Assembly: GCF_035610345.1 (NCBI RefSeq) | Contig: NZ_CP141212.1 | Span: 1,307,976-1,371,975, forward strand | Direction: 5' to 3' | DNA: 64,000 nt | Source: Sinorhizobium meliloti | GTDB taxonomy: Bacteria > Pseudomonadota > Alphaproteobacteria > Rhizobiales > Rhizobiaceae | Part shown: positions 38,576-48,374 of the stretch, piece by piece | Layout of the letters: the number at the start of each line of letters is the position of its first letter | Numbering within the stretch: the stretch's first letter is position 1 | Program-made: the position numbers and the translations under genes | The notes under the pieces: model-generated | Seen by the model: the letters and a program-made list of their open reading frames with translations, nothing else | What the model was told of the DNA's origin: nothing | Database searches by the model: none

Positions 38576-40228
38576 ATGAATCAGATGAACCGGACAGAAC
38601 AAAAACTTGCAGAACTGAACCAGCCCAAGCCCTGGTCCGGTGTCAACGCCTTTCGCTCCGACCCGCTGGTGGTCGACATCACGTCCAGCATGCCGAAGAC
38701 GCTGCGCGACGAGTTCGATGGGCTTGGGCGCTATGTGACTTCACCCGAGGCGCAGGAACTGGCCCGGATGGCCAATGAAGGCGTGCCGAAGCTGAAGACG
38801 CACGGGCCGCGCGGGGAGCGCCTCGACGTCGTCGAGTTCCATCCCGCCTGGCATGCGCTGATGCGCCGATCCATGACGACCGGCCTGCATTCTTCCGCCT
38901 GGGAGAACCTGCCCGATGAGCGCGGCCGCTCGCACAAGGTAAGGGCGATCCGTTTCTATCTGACCGCGCAGCTCGAATGCGGCCATCTCTGCCCGCTGAC
39001 GATGACGAGTGCCTCGGTCGCGGCGATTACCGCTTCCCCCGCCGTCCAGAAGGAATGGGCGCCGAAGATCCTCTCGCGCAAATATGATTCGTCCAATCGG
39101 CCGTGGATGCAGAAATCCGCGGTCACGATCGGCATGGGCATGACCGAGAAGCAGGGCGGCACGGATGTGCGCGCCAATACCTCCACGGCCGAACGGGTGG
39201 GGGAGGGCATTTATCGCCTCACCGGACACAAATGGTTCATGTCCGCGCCGATGAGCGACGCTTTCGTGATGCTGGCACAGACCCGGGAGGGGCTCGGCTG
39301 TTTCCTGGTGCCACGGCTGCTGGAGGACGGTGGGGCCAACGGTCTGCGTTTCCAGCGCCTGAAGGACAAGCTGGGCAACCGTTCCAATGCGTCCTCCGAG
39401 GTCGAGTTTTCCGACACTTTCGGTTTCCTGCTCGGTACGCCGGATGCCGGTATCCGTACGATTCTGGACATGGTGACGCTGACCCGGCTCGACTGCGCGC
39501 TGGCCTCGGCCGGCATGATGCGCGCATCGCTCGCCGAAGCCGTCCATCATACCCGCGGCCGCAAGGTTTTCGGCAAAGCGCTTGTCAGCCAGCCGATGAT
39601 GACCAGAGTGCTCGCCGACATGGCCCTGGATGTCGCGGCCGCAAGCGCGCTGTCGTTCCGCCTGGCCGAAGCCTTCGATAATGCCCATGGCAGCGCCGAG
39701 GATGCCGCTTACGCCCGCATCATGACGCCGGTCGCGAAATACTGGTGCTGCAAGATCGCCCCCGCGCTGATCTACGAGGCCATGGAGTGCATGGGCGGCA
39801 ACGGCTATGTGGAGGAGCGGGCGCTTGCGCGCCACTACCGCGAAGCGCCGGTCAATGCGATCTGGGAAGGCTCCGGCAACGTTATGGCGCTCGACGTCCT
39901 GCGGGTGCTCGGGCGCCGCAAGGAACTGTTCGAGCAGCTCTTCGCAACGATCGGCCGCGATCTGGGTCCCGCCGGGCGCAAGACGATCGAGGTTCTGCGT
40001 GCCGCCATGTCGCTCTGCGAGCGCGACGAGGGCGCGGCACGCATGTTGGTCGAGCAACTGGCGCTGGCGGCGGCGGCTGCCGAACTCTACAGGCTCGGGG
40101 CCGGGCGCATCGCCGATGCGTTTCTGGAATCGCGCCTGGCCGCCGGCTGGCGCTCGACTTACGGCATGCTCGATTCGCGCTTCGATTCGGCCTATGTCCT
40201 CGATCTGCTCTATCCGGCCGCGACATAG
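38576..40228 (+). CDS. Acyl-CoA dehydrogenase family protein, AidB-like
   Basis: 550 residues. FAD-binding acyl-CoA dehydrogenase with the extended C-terminal part of AidB and long-chain isovaleryl-type enzymes: KSAVTIGMGMTEKQGGTDVRANTS, GHKWFMSAPMSDAF, and YEAMECMGGNGYVEERALARHYREAPVNAIWEGSGNVMALDVLR. AidB in E. coli is part of the adaptive response to alkylation; whether this protein is a defence protein or a catabolic enzyme cannot be decided here. Divergent from pyrB with a 127-bp promoter gap and overlapping the 3' end of the next gene by 19 bp. Confidence 0.88.
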   Translation: MNQMNRTEQKLAELNQPKPWSGVNAFRSDPLVVDITSSMPKTLRDEFDGLGRYVTSPEAQELARMANEGVPKLKTHGPRGERLDVVEFHPAWHALMRRSMTTGLHSSAWENLPDERGRSHKVRAIRFYLTAQLECGHLCPLTMTSASVAAITASPAVQKEWAPKILSRKYDSSNRPWMQKSAVTIGMGMTEKQGGTDVRANTSTAERVGEGIYRLTGHKWFMSAPMSDAFVMLAQTREGLGCFLVPRLLEDGGANGLRFQRLKDKLGNRSNASSEVEFSDTFGFLLGTPDAGIRTILDMVTLTRLDCALASAGMMRASLAEAVHHTRGRKVFGKALVSQPMMTRVLADMALDVAAASALSFRLAEAFDNAHGSAEDAAYARIMTPVAKYWCCKIAPALIYEAMECMGGNGYVEERALARHYREAPVNAIWEGSGNVMALDVLRVLGRRKELFEQLFATIGRDLGPAGRKTIEVLRAAMSLCERDEGAARMLVEQLALAAAAAELYRLGAGRIADAFLESRLAAGWRSTYGMLDSRFDSAYVLDLLYPAAT

Positions 40229-41145
40229 CCCGTAACGAAGAGCACGAGCGGTATCGTCAGAAAGGAGGCCGCCGTCTGGATCGTGGCGACGGAGGCGTAA
40301 AGCTCCGCGTCACCCCCCATCTGTTTGGCCAGAAGATAGCCGTTCATGGCGGTGGGGACGGCCGCACCCACGGCGATGACCAGCAGGGCATCCCCCCGGA
40401 TGCCGAGAAGCGCGCTGCCGCCCACCATGAACACCGGCATGACGATCAGCTTGAGCACGACCGCGAACAGGGCTGGGATGCTCGGGCTCAGGGCGTCGGC
40501 GACCTTGAGGCCGGCCCCGACCAGGATCAGCCCAAGCCCGAGCGAAGCGCTCGCCAGCATGTCGACCGCCGTCATCACCGGCTCATAGAGTTCGATGCCC
40601 GTCAAGTTGAACAATATCCCGAGCGCCGACGAGATGATCAGGGGATTGGTGATGATCTTCAAAAAGAAAAAACCGATGCCACGGCTGCCGCCGCCGAACC
40701 AGGTCAGAACGGCGATATTGTAGAAATTGATCGGGATGATGAGCAGTGCCATGACGAGGGCCGTCAGGCTGAGCCCAACCGCGCCGAAGAGTTTTTCAGC
40801 GACCGCCAGTGCAATGAAGGCATTCCATCGCGTGGCCGTCTGGAAGACCGACGTGAAGGTGGGGCCCGAAATGCCGCTTCGACGCAGCAGAGGCCAGGCC
40901 GAGAGGAGGGCGGCCGACATCAATGTCACGCTGCCGACCGTCGCGACGGCCGTCGCATCGGCCTCGAGTCCGGCCAAGTCCGCCTTCGCCAGCGTCGAGA
41001 AGAGCAGCGCGGGAAAGAGAAAATAATAGCCGAACTGCTCGAGCCCGATCCATAGCCCCTGGTCGACAAGCGTAGAGCGCCGGAGCGCGACACCAAGGAG
41101 CACGAGCAGGAAGACGGGCAGAATGCTTTCGAAGACGATGGTCAT
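40210..41145 (-). CDS. AEC family transporter (auxin efflux carrier type)
   Basis: 311 residues with about ten membrane helices. FESILPVFLLVLLGVALRR and the C-terminal AVPTAMNGYLLAKQMGGDAELYASVATIQTAASFLTIP are typical of AEC permeases (malonate, malate or auxin-like substrates). The substrate is unknown. ATG 41145 (MTIVFESIL) is preferred over the long upstream open frame, which lacks homology. Its 3' end overlaps the aidB-like gene by 19 bp tail to tail. Confidence 0.88.
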   Translation of the reverse strand: MTIVFESILPVFLLVLLGVALRRSTLVDQGLWIGLEQFGYYFLFPALLFSTLAKADLAGLEADATAVATVGSVTLMSAALLSAWPLLRRSGISGPTFTSVFQTATRWNAFIALAVAEKLFGAVGLSLTALVMALLIIPINFYNIAVLTWFGGGSRGIGFFFLKIITNPLIISSALGILFNLTGIELYEPVMTAVDMLASASLGLGLILVGAGLKVADALSPSIPALFAVVLKLIVMPVFMVGGSALLGIRGDALLVIAVGAAVPTAMNGYLLAKQMGGDAELYASVATIQTAASFLTIPLVLFVTGYVAAG

Positions 41146-41261
41146 CAGGGCTCCAGGCAGGTTCAAGCACGTAGCGCCGCGCGTTCTTATGAGGTGCGCA
41201 GAACTCGCTGTAGGCCGCTGGACCGCCGGCCGCAAGCCGGCGTTTACCGTGAATATTAACC

Positions 41262-41276
41262 TTAACAAATGGTTTA
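41262..41276 (+). promoter_or_regulatory. CtrA-box-like site
   Basis: TTAA-CAAATGG-TTTA matches the CtrA consensus TTAA-N7-TTAA at 7 of 8 fixed positions, with another TTAAC six bases upstream. It lies about 70 bp before the small membrane-protein gene at 41347. Confidence 0.3.
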
Positions 41277-41346
41277 CGTTGCGCTTCTGCCTCAGAGGCG
41301 GAGATACTGACGGTGCGATTTTTTCAAGGATGGAACGGAGCGGCCG

Positions 41347-41502
41347 GTGAGAGCTGCCTTGCTGATCATCATGGTGATGTTTTTTGCCGGCCTGGCGCTC
41401 GACATAGCGAGCCTCGCGGCCGTCCTGACCACGTTCGTCCTGCTTGATCGTGCGATCTGCTCCCTTCTGCGCGGCCATCAGCCGGAGAGGGGCGCTTCAT
41501 GA
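41347..41502 (+). CDS. Small hydrophobic membrane protein (51 residues)
   Basis: Short ORF with GTG start and a weak GGAACGGAG upstream. The first 35 residues are almost continuously hydrophobic (LLIIMVMFFAGLALDIASLAAVLTTFVLLD), followed by a basic tail RAICSLLRGHQPERG. Its stop overlaps the ATG of the DUF6105 gene (ATGA), a coupling that supports real translation. No family recognised. Confidence 0.55.
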   Translation: MRAALLIIMVMFFAGLALDIASLAAVLTTFVLLDRAICSLLRGHQPERGAS

Positions 41503-41834
41503 AGTGGTTGCTCATCTTCTGGGGCGGTCCCGTGATGCTGCTTACGGGCTGGTACGGGCTCTCCTATTACGACATGAGCTTCGGCGTCTTCATGCTTACG
41601 CGGGAGGCGCATGACCTCGTCTTCCGGGTTTACGGGAAAATCCTGGGAATGCCGCCGGAAACCATTCCGCCGCTCGTCGCCCGGGCCATGATCCTCGACA
41701 GCCTGATCGTGTTCGGCCTTGTCGCGCTCAGGAAGCGGCGGCAGATCGCGGCCTGGTATCGGCGCCGTTACGGTGCGTCCCGATCGCCGGAAGCGCCTCT
41801 CGCCAGCGATGCCAATCTATCCAGCGCCCCCTGA
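41499..41834 (+). CDS. DUF6105-type small membrane protein
   Basis: 111 residues with two hydrophobic helices ([22 protein letters not shown] and [15 protein letters not shown]) and a basic, disordered C-terminus. [26 protein letters not shown] is a rhizobial pattern I associate with DUF6105. Function unknown. Its last 67 bp overlap the 3' end of ruvX on the other strand. Confidence 0.7.
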   Translation: MKWLLIFWGGPVMLLTGWYGLSYYDMSFGVFMLTREAHDLVFRVYGKILGMPPETIPPLVARAMILDSLIVFGLVALRKRRQIAAWYRRRYGASRSPEAPLASDANLSSAP

Positions 41835-42265
41835 AGAATGAAGGAAGCGGCTGCCGAGTCGATACGTTCGGCCCGCTTTTTACGCGATACGTCCATTTCG
41901 ATCAGTACCCGCTCGGCTGCCACCGTCGACAGGCGTTCGTCCCATAGGACGAAGGGGATATCCGTCTTTTCTCCCATATTGCGCACGAAGGCACGCGTCG
42001 CCTGGCAGCGCGGCCCCTCGGATCCGTCCATGTTCACCGGCAAGCCGATGATGAAGGCCGCAATCCCTTCCTTCTCCGCAAAGGCCAGGAGCGCCTGCGC
42101 GTCGGCGCCGAACTTGACGCGGCGGATCACATCGCGCGGCGTCGCAAAGCGCCGCCCCAGATCGGAAACCGAAAGGCCGATCGTTTTCGTCCCGAGATCC
42201 AGGCCGGCCACCGACCGATAGGGCGGCAGCCGCTCCGCGAGTTCCTCCATCGTGAGAATTGCCAT
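41768..42265 (-). CDS. ruvX: Holliday junction resolvase-like protein RuvX (YqgF)
   Basis: 165 residues. RNase H-like fold: [17 protein letters not shown] (first Asp), [23 protein letters not shown] and [15 protein letters not shown], ending with [17 protein letters not shown] (last Asp). In E. coli YqgF participates in 16S rRNA 5' maturation and resembles resolvases. ATG 42265 is chosen; the open frame extends upstream through the UPF0173 gene on the opposite strand. Confidence 0.92.
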   Translation of the reverse strand: MAILTMEELAERLPPYRSVAGLDLGTKTIGLSVSDLGRRFATPRDVIRRVKFGADAQALLAFAEKEGIAAFIIGLPVNMDGSEGPRCQATRAFVRNMGEKTDIPFVLWDERLSTVAAERVLIEMDVSRKKRAERIDSAAASFILQGALDRLASLARGASGDRDAP

Positions 42266-42388
42266 GGGATTTACCGATTCGATCTTTCCAGTGCGCTGGT
42301 CTGATCCATATGCTTGTCCTAAACATAAATCGAACGATTTTATCGCTCGACTCGTCCGGGGTGCCGCGCGCGATCTGAGGAGAACATC

Positions 42389-43093
42389 ATGAACATCAAA
42401 TGGCTGGGACATTCCGCCTTCCACATCGAAACGGCGAAAGCCAAAATCCTGATAGATCCGTTTTTCACCGGCAATCCCGCCTTTCGGGACGAGGAGCGCA
42501 AGGCCGCAACGGCGGGACTGACCCACATTCTGCTCACCCACGGCCACGGCGACCACGTCGGCGACACCGTTGCCATAGCCAAGGAAACGGGGGCGACGGT
42601 CCTTGCCAATTTCGACCTCTGCATGTGGCTCGGCCGGCAGGGCGTTTCGAAGCTGGAGCCGGGCAATACGGGCGGAACCATCCAGCTTGGGAGCTTCACG
42701 GCCACATTCGTCAACGCGCTGCACTCGTCGGCGCAAATCACCGACGACGGCGTTTCGCATTCGCTCGGCAACGCCAATGGCCTTGTTCTCCATTTCGACG
42801 ACGAGCCGACGCTGTATCACATGGGCGACACGGACATCTTCTCCGACATGGCGCTCGTGCAGGAACTGCACGAGCCGGAAATCGGCATCGTGCCGATCGG
42901 CGACCGTTTCACCATGGGCGGTGCCGTGGCCGCGCTCGCATGCCAGCGTTACTTCAAGTTCAATACGGCGATCCCTTGCCACTATGGCTCCTTCCCGATC
43001 ATCGACCAGACGCCGGAGACCTTCGTTGCGGGCATGGACGGCGCCTCGACATTGGTCGCCACCCCCGAGGTCGGTGGCGCAGTAACCCTCTGA
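42389..43093 (+). CDS. UPF0173 metal-dependent hydrolase
   Basis: 234 residues, metallo-beta-lactamase fold. [13 protein letters not shown] is the family start, the zinc motif is [10 protein letters not shown], and later ligands sit in MGDTDIFSD and CHYGSFP. Members hydrolyse unidentified small substrates; they resemble UlaG/YtkL-type lactonases. Divergent from ruvX with a 123-bp gap, and followed by a hairpin terminator before gatC. Confidence 0.92.
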   Translation: MNIKWLGHSAFHIETAKAKILIDPFFTGNPAFRDEERKAATAGLTHILLTHGHGDHVGDTVAIAKETGATVLANFDLCMWLGRQGVSKLEPGNTGGTIQLGSFTATFVNALHSSAQITDDGVSHSLGNANGLVLHFDDEPTLYHMGDTDIFSDMALVQELHEPEIGIVPIGDRFTMGGAVAALACQRYFKFNTAIPCHYGSFPIIDQTPETFVAGMDGASTLVATPEVGGAVTL

Positions 43094-43133
43094 AGAGGAG
43101 CGCAGCCGAACCGGAAACCGGTCGGCGCTATTC

Positions 43134-43158
43134 GCGAGTTGCACGTTGTGCAACTCGC
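43134..43158 (+). terminator. Hairpin between UPF0173 gene and gatC
   Basis: Perfect 11-bp stem GCGAGTTGCAC / GTGCAACTCGC with a GTT loop, followed by CTTTAT. The short T-run makes it a plausible but not strong terminator. Confidence 0.55.
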
Positions 43159-43197
43159 CTTTATAGCGGGGGAAACTTTGCGATACCGGAGACGATC

Positions 43198-43485
43198 ATG
43201 TCCGTAGACCTTGCCACCGTGAAGCGCGTCGCGCGCCTTGCCCGCATCGCCGTCAGCGATGAGGAAGCCGAGCGGATGACCGGCGAACTCAACGGTATCC
43301 TGGGCTTCGTCGAGCAGCTCTCCGAAGTGGATGTCGACGGAGTCGAGCCGATGACGTCGGTGATGCCGATGAAGATGAAAAAGCGCGACGACATCGTCGC
43401 GGATGGTGACAAGGCGGACGACATTGTCGCCAACGCGCCGAACTCGGATCGCAACTTCTTCCTCGTTCCGAAGGTGGTCGAATAA
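43198..43485 (+). CDS. gatC: Asp-tRNA(Asn)/Glu-tRNA(Gln) amidotransferase subunit C
   Basis: 95 residues, small subunit that stabilises GatA. Pattern [34 protein letters not shown] and a C-terminal [10 protein letters not shown] are GatC hallmarks. Followed by gatA after 49 bp. Confidence 0.96.
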   Translation: MSVDLATVKRVARLARIAVSDEEAERMTGELNGILGFVEQLSEVDVDGVEPMTSVMPMKMKKRDDIVADGDKADDIVANAPNSDRNFFLVPKVVE

Positions 43486-43534
43486 CCACCCGCCGTCCGC
43501 CCCGCCGTTTTGAATGCGAAAGTCCGATTGCACC

Positions 43535-45016
43535 ATGACCGACCTTACGAGCCTCACGATCGCCGAAGCCCGCGCGAAGCTTTCCGCCAAGGAGATCACC
43601 GCGGTCGAGTTGACCGACGCCTATCTTGCCGCGATCGAGGCAGCCAACCAGACGATCAACGCCTATGTCGCCGTCACGCCGGAAAAGGCGCGCGAGATGG
43701 CGAAGGCATCGGACGCCCGCATCGCGGCCGGTAAGGCCGGCGCGCTCGAGGGCATTCCGCTTGGTATCAAGGATCTCTTCGGCACGGAGGGCATCCACAC
43801 GCAGGCATGCAGCCACATACTCGACGGCTTCGAGCCGCGCTACGAGTCGACCGTGACCCAGAACCTGTGGAACGACGGCGCCGTGATGCTCGGCAAGCTT
43901 AACATGGACGAGTTCGCCATGGGCTCGTCTAACGAGACCTCCTATTACGGACCGGTCAAGAACCCGTGGCGCGCTAAAGGCTCGAATCTGGACCTGGTTC
44001 CCGGCGGCTCTTCCGGCGGGTCTGCCGCCGCGGTCGCGGCGCGTCTTTGCGCCGGCGCCACCGCGACCGATACCGGCGGCTCGATTCGCCAGCCGGCGGC
44101 GTTCACCGGCACCGTCGGCATCAAGCCGACCTATGGCCGCTGCTCGCGCTGGGGCGTCGTCGCCTTCGCCTCGTCGCTCGACCAGGCGGGCCCGATCGCC
44201 CGCGACGTGCGTGATGCGGCGATCCTGTTGAAGTCGATGGCGAGCATCGATCCGAAGGACACGACATCCGTCGATCTGCCGGTGCCGGACTACGAAGCCT
44301 CGATCGGCCAGTCGATCAAGGGCATGCGGATCGGCATTCCGAAGGAATACCGCGTCGACGGCATGCCGGAGGATATCGAGGCGCTCTGGCACCAGGGCAT
44401 AGCCTGGCTCAGGGACGCCGGCGCCGAAATCGTCGATATCTCGCTGCCGCATACGAAATACGCGCTGCCCGCTTACTACATCGTCGCTCCGGCCGAAGCG
44501 TCGTCCAACCTCGCGCGTTACGACGGCGTTCGCTACGGCCTGCGCGTCGACGGCAAGGACATCATCGACATGTATGAAAAGACGCGCGCCGCCGGCTTCG
44601 GGCAGGAGGTCAAGCGTCGTATCATGATCGGCACCTATGTGCTTTCCGCCGGCTATTACGATGCCTATTACCTGCGCGCGCAGAAGGTCCGGACTTTGAT
44701 CAAGCGCGACTTCGAGCTCGCCTTCCAGGCGGGTGTCGATGCGATCCTGACGCCGGCCACGCCGTCCTCCGCCTTCGGCATTGCCGACGAGGACCTCGCA
44801 TCCGATCCGGTGAAGATGTACCTGAACGACATCTTCACCGTGACGGTGAACATGGCCGGCCTTCCGGGCATTGCGGTGCCGGGCGGGCTCGACCGCAAGG
44901 GGCTGCCGCTCGGTCTGCAGCTCATCGGCAAGCCCTTCGAGGAAGAAACGCTGTTCAAGACGGCCCATGTCATCGAACAGGCAGCCGGCCGCTTCACGCC
45001 GTCCAAATGGTGGTGA
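43535..45016 (+). CDS. gatA: Asp-tRNA(Asn)/Glu-tRNA(Gln) amidotransferase subunit A
   Basis: Glutaminase subunit, 493 residues, generating ammonia for transamidation of misacylated tRNA. Amidase-signature triad: Lys in [13 protein letters not shown], and the Ser pair in [16 protein letters not shown] with [17 protein letters not shown] 43535 ([16 protein letters not shown]) is canonical; ATG 43514 would add seven residues. gatB is separated from it by yjhX. Confidence 0.97.
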   Translation: MTDLTSLTIAEARAKLSAKEITAVELTDAYLAAIEAANQTINAYVAVTPEKAREMAKASDARIAAGKAGALEGIPLGIKDLFGTEGIHTQACSHILDGFEPRYESTVTQNLWNDGAVMLGKLNMDEFAMGSSNETSYYGPVKNPWRAKGSNLDLVPGGSSGGSAAAVAARLCAGATATDTGGSIRQPAAFTGTVGIKPTYGRCSRWGVVAFASSLDQAGPIARDVRDAAILLKSMASIDPKDTTSVDLPVPDYEASIGQSIKGMRIGIPKEYRVDGMPEDIEALWHQGIAWLRDAGAEIVDISLPHTKYALPAYYIVAPAEASSNLARYDGVRYGLRVDGKDIIDMYEKTRAAGFGQEVKRRIMIGTYVLSAGYYDAYYLRAQKVRTLIKRDFELAFQAGVDAILTPATPSSAFGIADEDLASDPVKMYLNDIFTVTVNMAGLPGIAVPGGLDRKGLPLGLQLIGKPFEEETLFKTAHVIEQAAGRFTPSKWW

Positions 45017-45061
45017 CGGCGTAAAGAGGCGTAAGCCGTCGAAATCGCGGCAATACCGACC

Positions 45062-45100
45062 GCACCGGATGCCGGAGGCGAGATCTCCGGCATCCGGTGC
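45062..45100. terminator. 16-bp perfect inverted repeat between gatA and yjhX
   Basis: GCACCGGATGCCGGAG / CTCCGGCATCCGGTGC with a 7-nt loop. It lies between two convergent genes and has no U-tract, so it may act as a bidirectional block or mRNA-stabilising stem. Confidence 0.5.
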
Positions 45101-45118
45101 AATTCGGATCGCCGGCGC

Positions 45119-45373
45119 TCAGCGGTTGTTGAGCTCCGATCTGACCAGATGCAGTCCGCGTTCGGTGATGCGATAGGGCTTACCGGCCGACGACTTGATC
45201 GCTCTCTTTCGTTTCAGCTTACGGAAAAGCTCGAGATCGACACCGGGATAGACCCAGCCGTCTCTCGTAAAGCAGCGAACGTCAGCGATCGCCTTGCCTT
45301 CGCGGGTGATTTCAATGCGGCCGCCCTGGGCCAAATGGTGAAGAATGCGCTGTTCGGCGCGTGAAATGTCCAT
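45119..45373 (-). CDS. YjhX family protein (UPF0386)
   Basis: 84 residues. MDISRAEQRILHHLAQGGRI, then a KAIADVRCFTRDGWVYP core and KPYRITERGLHLVRSELNNR at the end match the YjhX/UPF0386 family, whose E. coli member is described as a toxin of a toxin-antitoxin pair. No YjhQ-like antitoxin gene is adjacent. The fold looks like a winged helix. Inserted between gatA and gatB. Confidence 0.88.
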   Translation of the reverse strand: MDISRAEQRILHHLAQGGRIEITREGKAIADVRCFTRDGWVYPGVDLELFRKLKRKRAIKSSAGKPYRITERGLHLVRSELNNR

Positions 45374-45705
45374 CGTTGGAGTGTTCCGGAATGGCGTTCG
45401 TCAGAACGCAGGAAAACGTTCCGTTCTTCGTGAGAAGAGCGGGGTTTACGTTTCCGGCCCATGCACGCTTTTCAGTGGAAGCGGGCAGGGCCCTTACCGG
45501 GACTCAGACTGATGGAACATAAAGACTCCTGTCGGATATCGCGCTTTCTAGGAGATCGCCGCGCAAACGTCAAGGTTGCAATGACCGGCTGCGAGAGCCG
45601 GCATTGTCCAGTGCCCCATGTGCGGCCGCGCCTTACAAGCTTGCACCGTGGGATCAATTGCTCTACCGAGAAACCACGAATTCAGGCTTCAAAGAAGAGC
45701 ATGAC
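45374..45705. other. Divergent promoter region between yjhX and gatB
   Basis: 332 bp with no supported gene. A strong hairpin CAATG-A-CCGGCT / AGCCGG-CATTG spans 45579-45606 and would lie in the gatB leader. Short ATG ORFs here have no ribosome site of note. Confidence 0.4.
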
Positions 45706-47208
45706 ATGAGCATCGTCGACGTCCGCACTCCTGATCCGAAACGCTTCATTCCAGGCGCCACCGGCGACTGGGAGGTCATCATCGGCATGGAGGTCCATGC
45801 GCAGGTGCTGAGCAATTCGAAGCTGTTCTCCAGTGCGTCGACCGAGTTCGGGTCGGAGCCGAACGCCAATGTCTCGCTGGTCGATGCCGCAATGCCGGGC
45901 ATGCTTCCGGTCATCAACGAGGAATGCGTCAAGCAGGCCGTGCGCACCGGCCTCGGCTTGAAGGCAAAGATCAACAATCGCTCGATCTTCGACCGGAAGA
46001 ACTATTTCTATCCGGACCTGCCGCAGGGCTATCAGATCTCGCAATACAAAGATCCGATCGTCGGCGAAGGCAAGATCATCATTTCCGTCGGTCCGGATCG
46101 CCAGGGGCAGTTCGAAGACGTCGAGATCGGCATCGAGCGCCTGCATCTGGAGCAGGATGCCGGCAAGTCGATGCACGACCAGCATCCCGCCATGTCCTAT
46201 GTCGACCTCAACCGGTCGGGCGTCGCGCTGATGGAGATCGTCTCGAAGCCGGACCTGCGTTCGTCGGACGAGGCGAAAGCCTATCTCACCAAGCTCCGCT
46301 CGATCCTGCGTTATCTCGGCACCTGCGACGGCAATATGGACGAGGGCTCGATGCGCGCGGACGTCAACGTCTCGGTTCGCCGCCCGGGCGAAGCTTTCGG
46401 CACGCGCTGCGAAATCAAGAACGTCAACTCGATCCGCTTCGTCGGCCAGTCGATCGAATACGAGGCCCGTCGCCAGATCGCCATCCTCGAAGACGGCGGC
46501 GCGATCGACCAGGAGACTCGTCTCTTCGATGCCAACAAGGGCGAGACCCGCTCCATGCGTTCGAAAGAAGAGGCGCACGACTACCGCTACTTCCCCGATC
46601 CGGATCTCCTGCCGCTCGAGTTCGACGATGCCTTCGTCGAAGCTCTCAAGGCCGATCTTCCCGAATTGCCGGACGACAAGAAGGAACGCTTCGTTCGCGA
46701 TCTCGGTCTGTCCGTTTACGATGCGTCCGTTCTCGTCTCGGAAAAGGCGATTGCCGATTACTTCGAAGCCGTGGCCGAAGGCCGTGACGGCAAGGCGGCG
46801 GCGAACTGGGTGATCAACGATCTTCTCGGCGCGCTGAACAAGGCCGGAAAGACCATCGAGGAAACGCCGGTCTCGCCGGCGCAGCTCGGCGGTATCATCG
46901 ATCTCATCAAGGACGGCACCATTTCCGGCAAGCTCGCAAAGGATCTCTTCGAAATCCTCTGGAGCGAGGGAGGCGATCCGGCCGAGATCGTCGAGAGCCG
47001 CGGTATGAAGCAGGTCACCGACACCGGTGCGATCGAGAAGGCGGTCGACGAGATCATCGCCGCCAATCCCGACCAGGTTGAAAAGGCCAAGGCGAAGCCG
47101 TCGCTGGCCGGCTGGTTCGTCGGGCAGGTGATGAAGGCGACCGGCGGCAAAGCCAATCCGCAGGCGGTGCAGGCCCTCGTAAAATCCAAGCTCGGCATCG
47201 AGGAGTGA
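45706..47208 (+). CDS. gatB: Asp-tRNA(Asn)/Glu-tRNA(Gln) amidotransferase subunit B
   Basis: Kinase/transamidase subunit, 500 residues. Gat[40 protein letters not shown], and [20 protein letters not shown]. YqeY-like tail domain ends in [17 protein letters not shown] 45706 gives [20 protein letters not shown]; the upstream open frame is unrelated. A GNAT gene follows immediately. Confidence 0.97.
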   Translation: MSIVDVRTPDPKRFIPGATGDWEVIIGMEVHAQVLSNSKLFSSASTEFGSEPNANVSLVDAAMPGMLPVINEECVKQAVRTGLGLKAKINNRSIFDRKNYFYPDLPQGYQISQYKDPIVGEGKIIISVGPDRQGQFEDVEIGIERLHLEQDAGKSMHDQHPAMSYVDLNRSGVALMEIVSKPDLRSSDEAKAYLTKLRSILRYLGTCDGNMDEGSMRADVNVSVRRPGEAFGTRCEIKNVNSIRFVGQSIEYEARRQIAILEDGGAIDQETRLFDANKGETRSMRSKEEAHDYRYFPDPDLLPLEFDDAFVEALKADLPELPDDKKERFVRDLGLSVYDASVLVSEKAIADYFEAVAEGRDGKAAANWVINDLLGALNKAGKTIEETPVSPAQLGGIIDLIKDGTISGKLAKDLFEILWSEGGDPAEIVESRGMKQVTDTGAIEKAVDEIIAANPDQVEKAKAKPSLAGWFVGQVMKATGGKANPQAVQALVKSKLGIEE

Positions 47209-47210
47209 CG

Positions 47211-47708
47211 ATGTTCTTCGTCCGTACCGCGAGCGAGCGCGACCTCGAAAAGGTTCGCGCTCTGCTTGCCGAGACGTGGCACGCGACCTACGATACGTTC
47301 TACGGTGTCGAAAAGGTCAATGAACTGACGGCGAAGTGGCATTCCGTCGAGGCCCTTCGCGCGCGCTTGCAGCGCAAGCACTCCGAGTTTGTCGTCGCCG
47401 ACAACGGCAGCGAACTTGCCGGGATGGGCTATGCCGCCATGTCCGAGTCGCTGGAAAAGACAGCCGTGTTGCACCAGCTCTATGTGCTGCCGAAGTATCA
47501 ACGCCATGGCGTCGGTCGCGACATGTTCGCCGAGCTCGAGACCTGCTTCCCGGATGCGGAACGCATGCGGGTGGAAGTGGAGCCGCAGAACCTGCACGCG
47601 CTCGCCTTTTATCGCGCGCACGGATTTGTGGAAGTCGCAAAAACATCCAGTTGCGGCGACGAGCAGTCCGGCATACCGGCGCTCATCCTCGAAAAGCGTC
47701 TTTCCTGA
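47211..47708 (+). CDS. GNAT family N-acetyltransferase
   Basis: 165 residues. Acetyl-CoA-binding motif A is LHQLYVLPKYQRHGVGRDMFAELE (Q/RxxGxG/A) and the C-terminal motif is ALAFYRAHGFVEVAK. The substrate is unknown. ATG 47211 lies 5 bp after AGGAG; a GTG at 47205 overlapping the gatB stop would add two residues. Probably cotranscribed with gatB. Confidence 0.88.
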   Translation: MFFVRTASERDLEKVRALLAETWHATYDTFYGVEKVNELTAKWHSVEALRARLQRKHSEFVVADNGSELAGMGYAAMSESLEKTAVLHQLYVLPKYQRHGVGRDMFAELETCFPDAERMRVEVEPQNLHALAFYRAHGFVEVAKTSSCGDEQSGIPALILEKRLS

Positions 47709-47880
47709 CCTTTGACGCCGCTCGCATCGATGCGACACACCCGCTTCGGCCGCCAGATGCAGGTGAAATGCCCCGCAGCCAAGAGCGGAATCACTGGACA
47801 AGCCGGAAGCGGCACGGCATAAGCGGGGGCGAGATTTTGACATCCGGCTGGCTCCCATCGGCCGGTAAAGGACGATGCCT

Positions 47881-48276
47881 ATGAAGCTCCTGCTGCAGAT
47901 TTTCACCTGGTGGAACGGACAGACGATCGGTACCCGGTTTCACACCTGGCGCCATGGCCAGCGCGTCGGGGAAGACGAGTTCGGCAACGTCTACTACCAG
48001 GGCGGCACGGACTCCGAGGGCCGGACGCGGCGTTGGGTGATCTACAACGGCCCTGCCGAGGCGTCTGCGATCCCGCCGGGCTGGCATGGCTGGATGCACC
48101 ACCGCACCGACGTCTCCCCCGCCGACGAGAAATATGTCGTACGCGAGTGGCAGAAGCCCCACCGCGCCAACCCGACCGGCACGCCCGGTGCCTATCGGCC
48201 GAAGGGGTCGATTGCCGGCGCCGGCAAGCGCCCGCGTGTGACCGGCGACTACGACGCCTGGACGCCGCGCTCCTGA
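47881..48276 (+). CDS. NDUFA12-type complex I accessory subunit
   Basis: 131 residues. LLLQIFTWWNGQTIGTRFHTW, GEDEFGNVYYQGG, GRTRRWVIYNGPAEAS and PPGWHGWMHHRTD are diagnostic of NDUFA12 (B17.2), an alphaproteobacterial accessory subunit shared with mitochondrial complex I. The C-terminus is basic and disordered. AAAGGA lies 9 bp before ATG 47881; ATG 47875 is too close to it. It is encoded about 42 kb from the nuo genes in this window. Confidence 0.92.
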   Translation: MKLLLQIFTWWNGQTIGTRFHTWRHGQRVGEDEFGNVYYQGGTDSEGRTRRWVIYNGPAEASAIPPGWHGWMHHRTDVSPADEKYVVREWQKPHRANPTGTPGAYRPKGSIAGAGKRPRVTGDYDAWTPRS

Positions 48277-48374
48277 GCCTGGGCTCTTCGGGTATCATCC
48301 CGCGACATGCGGGACGATCACGGCGCAGCCACATTTCGGGTTTAGCGCCTGAAGTCCATCCGGGACTAACAGCA

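Noticed and set aside
45461..45709. 82-codon plus-strand ORF before gatB
   Set aside because: No ribosome site, no motif, and it overlaps the gatB start in another frame; best seen as leader sequence.
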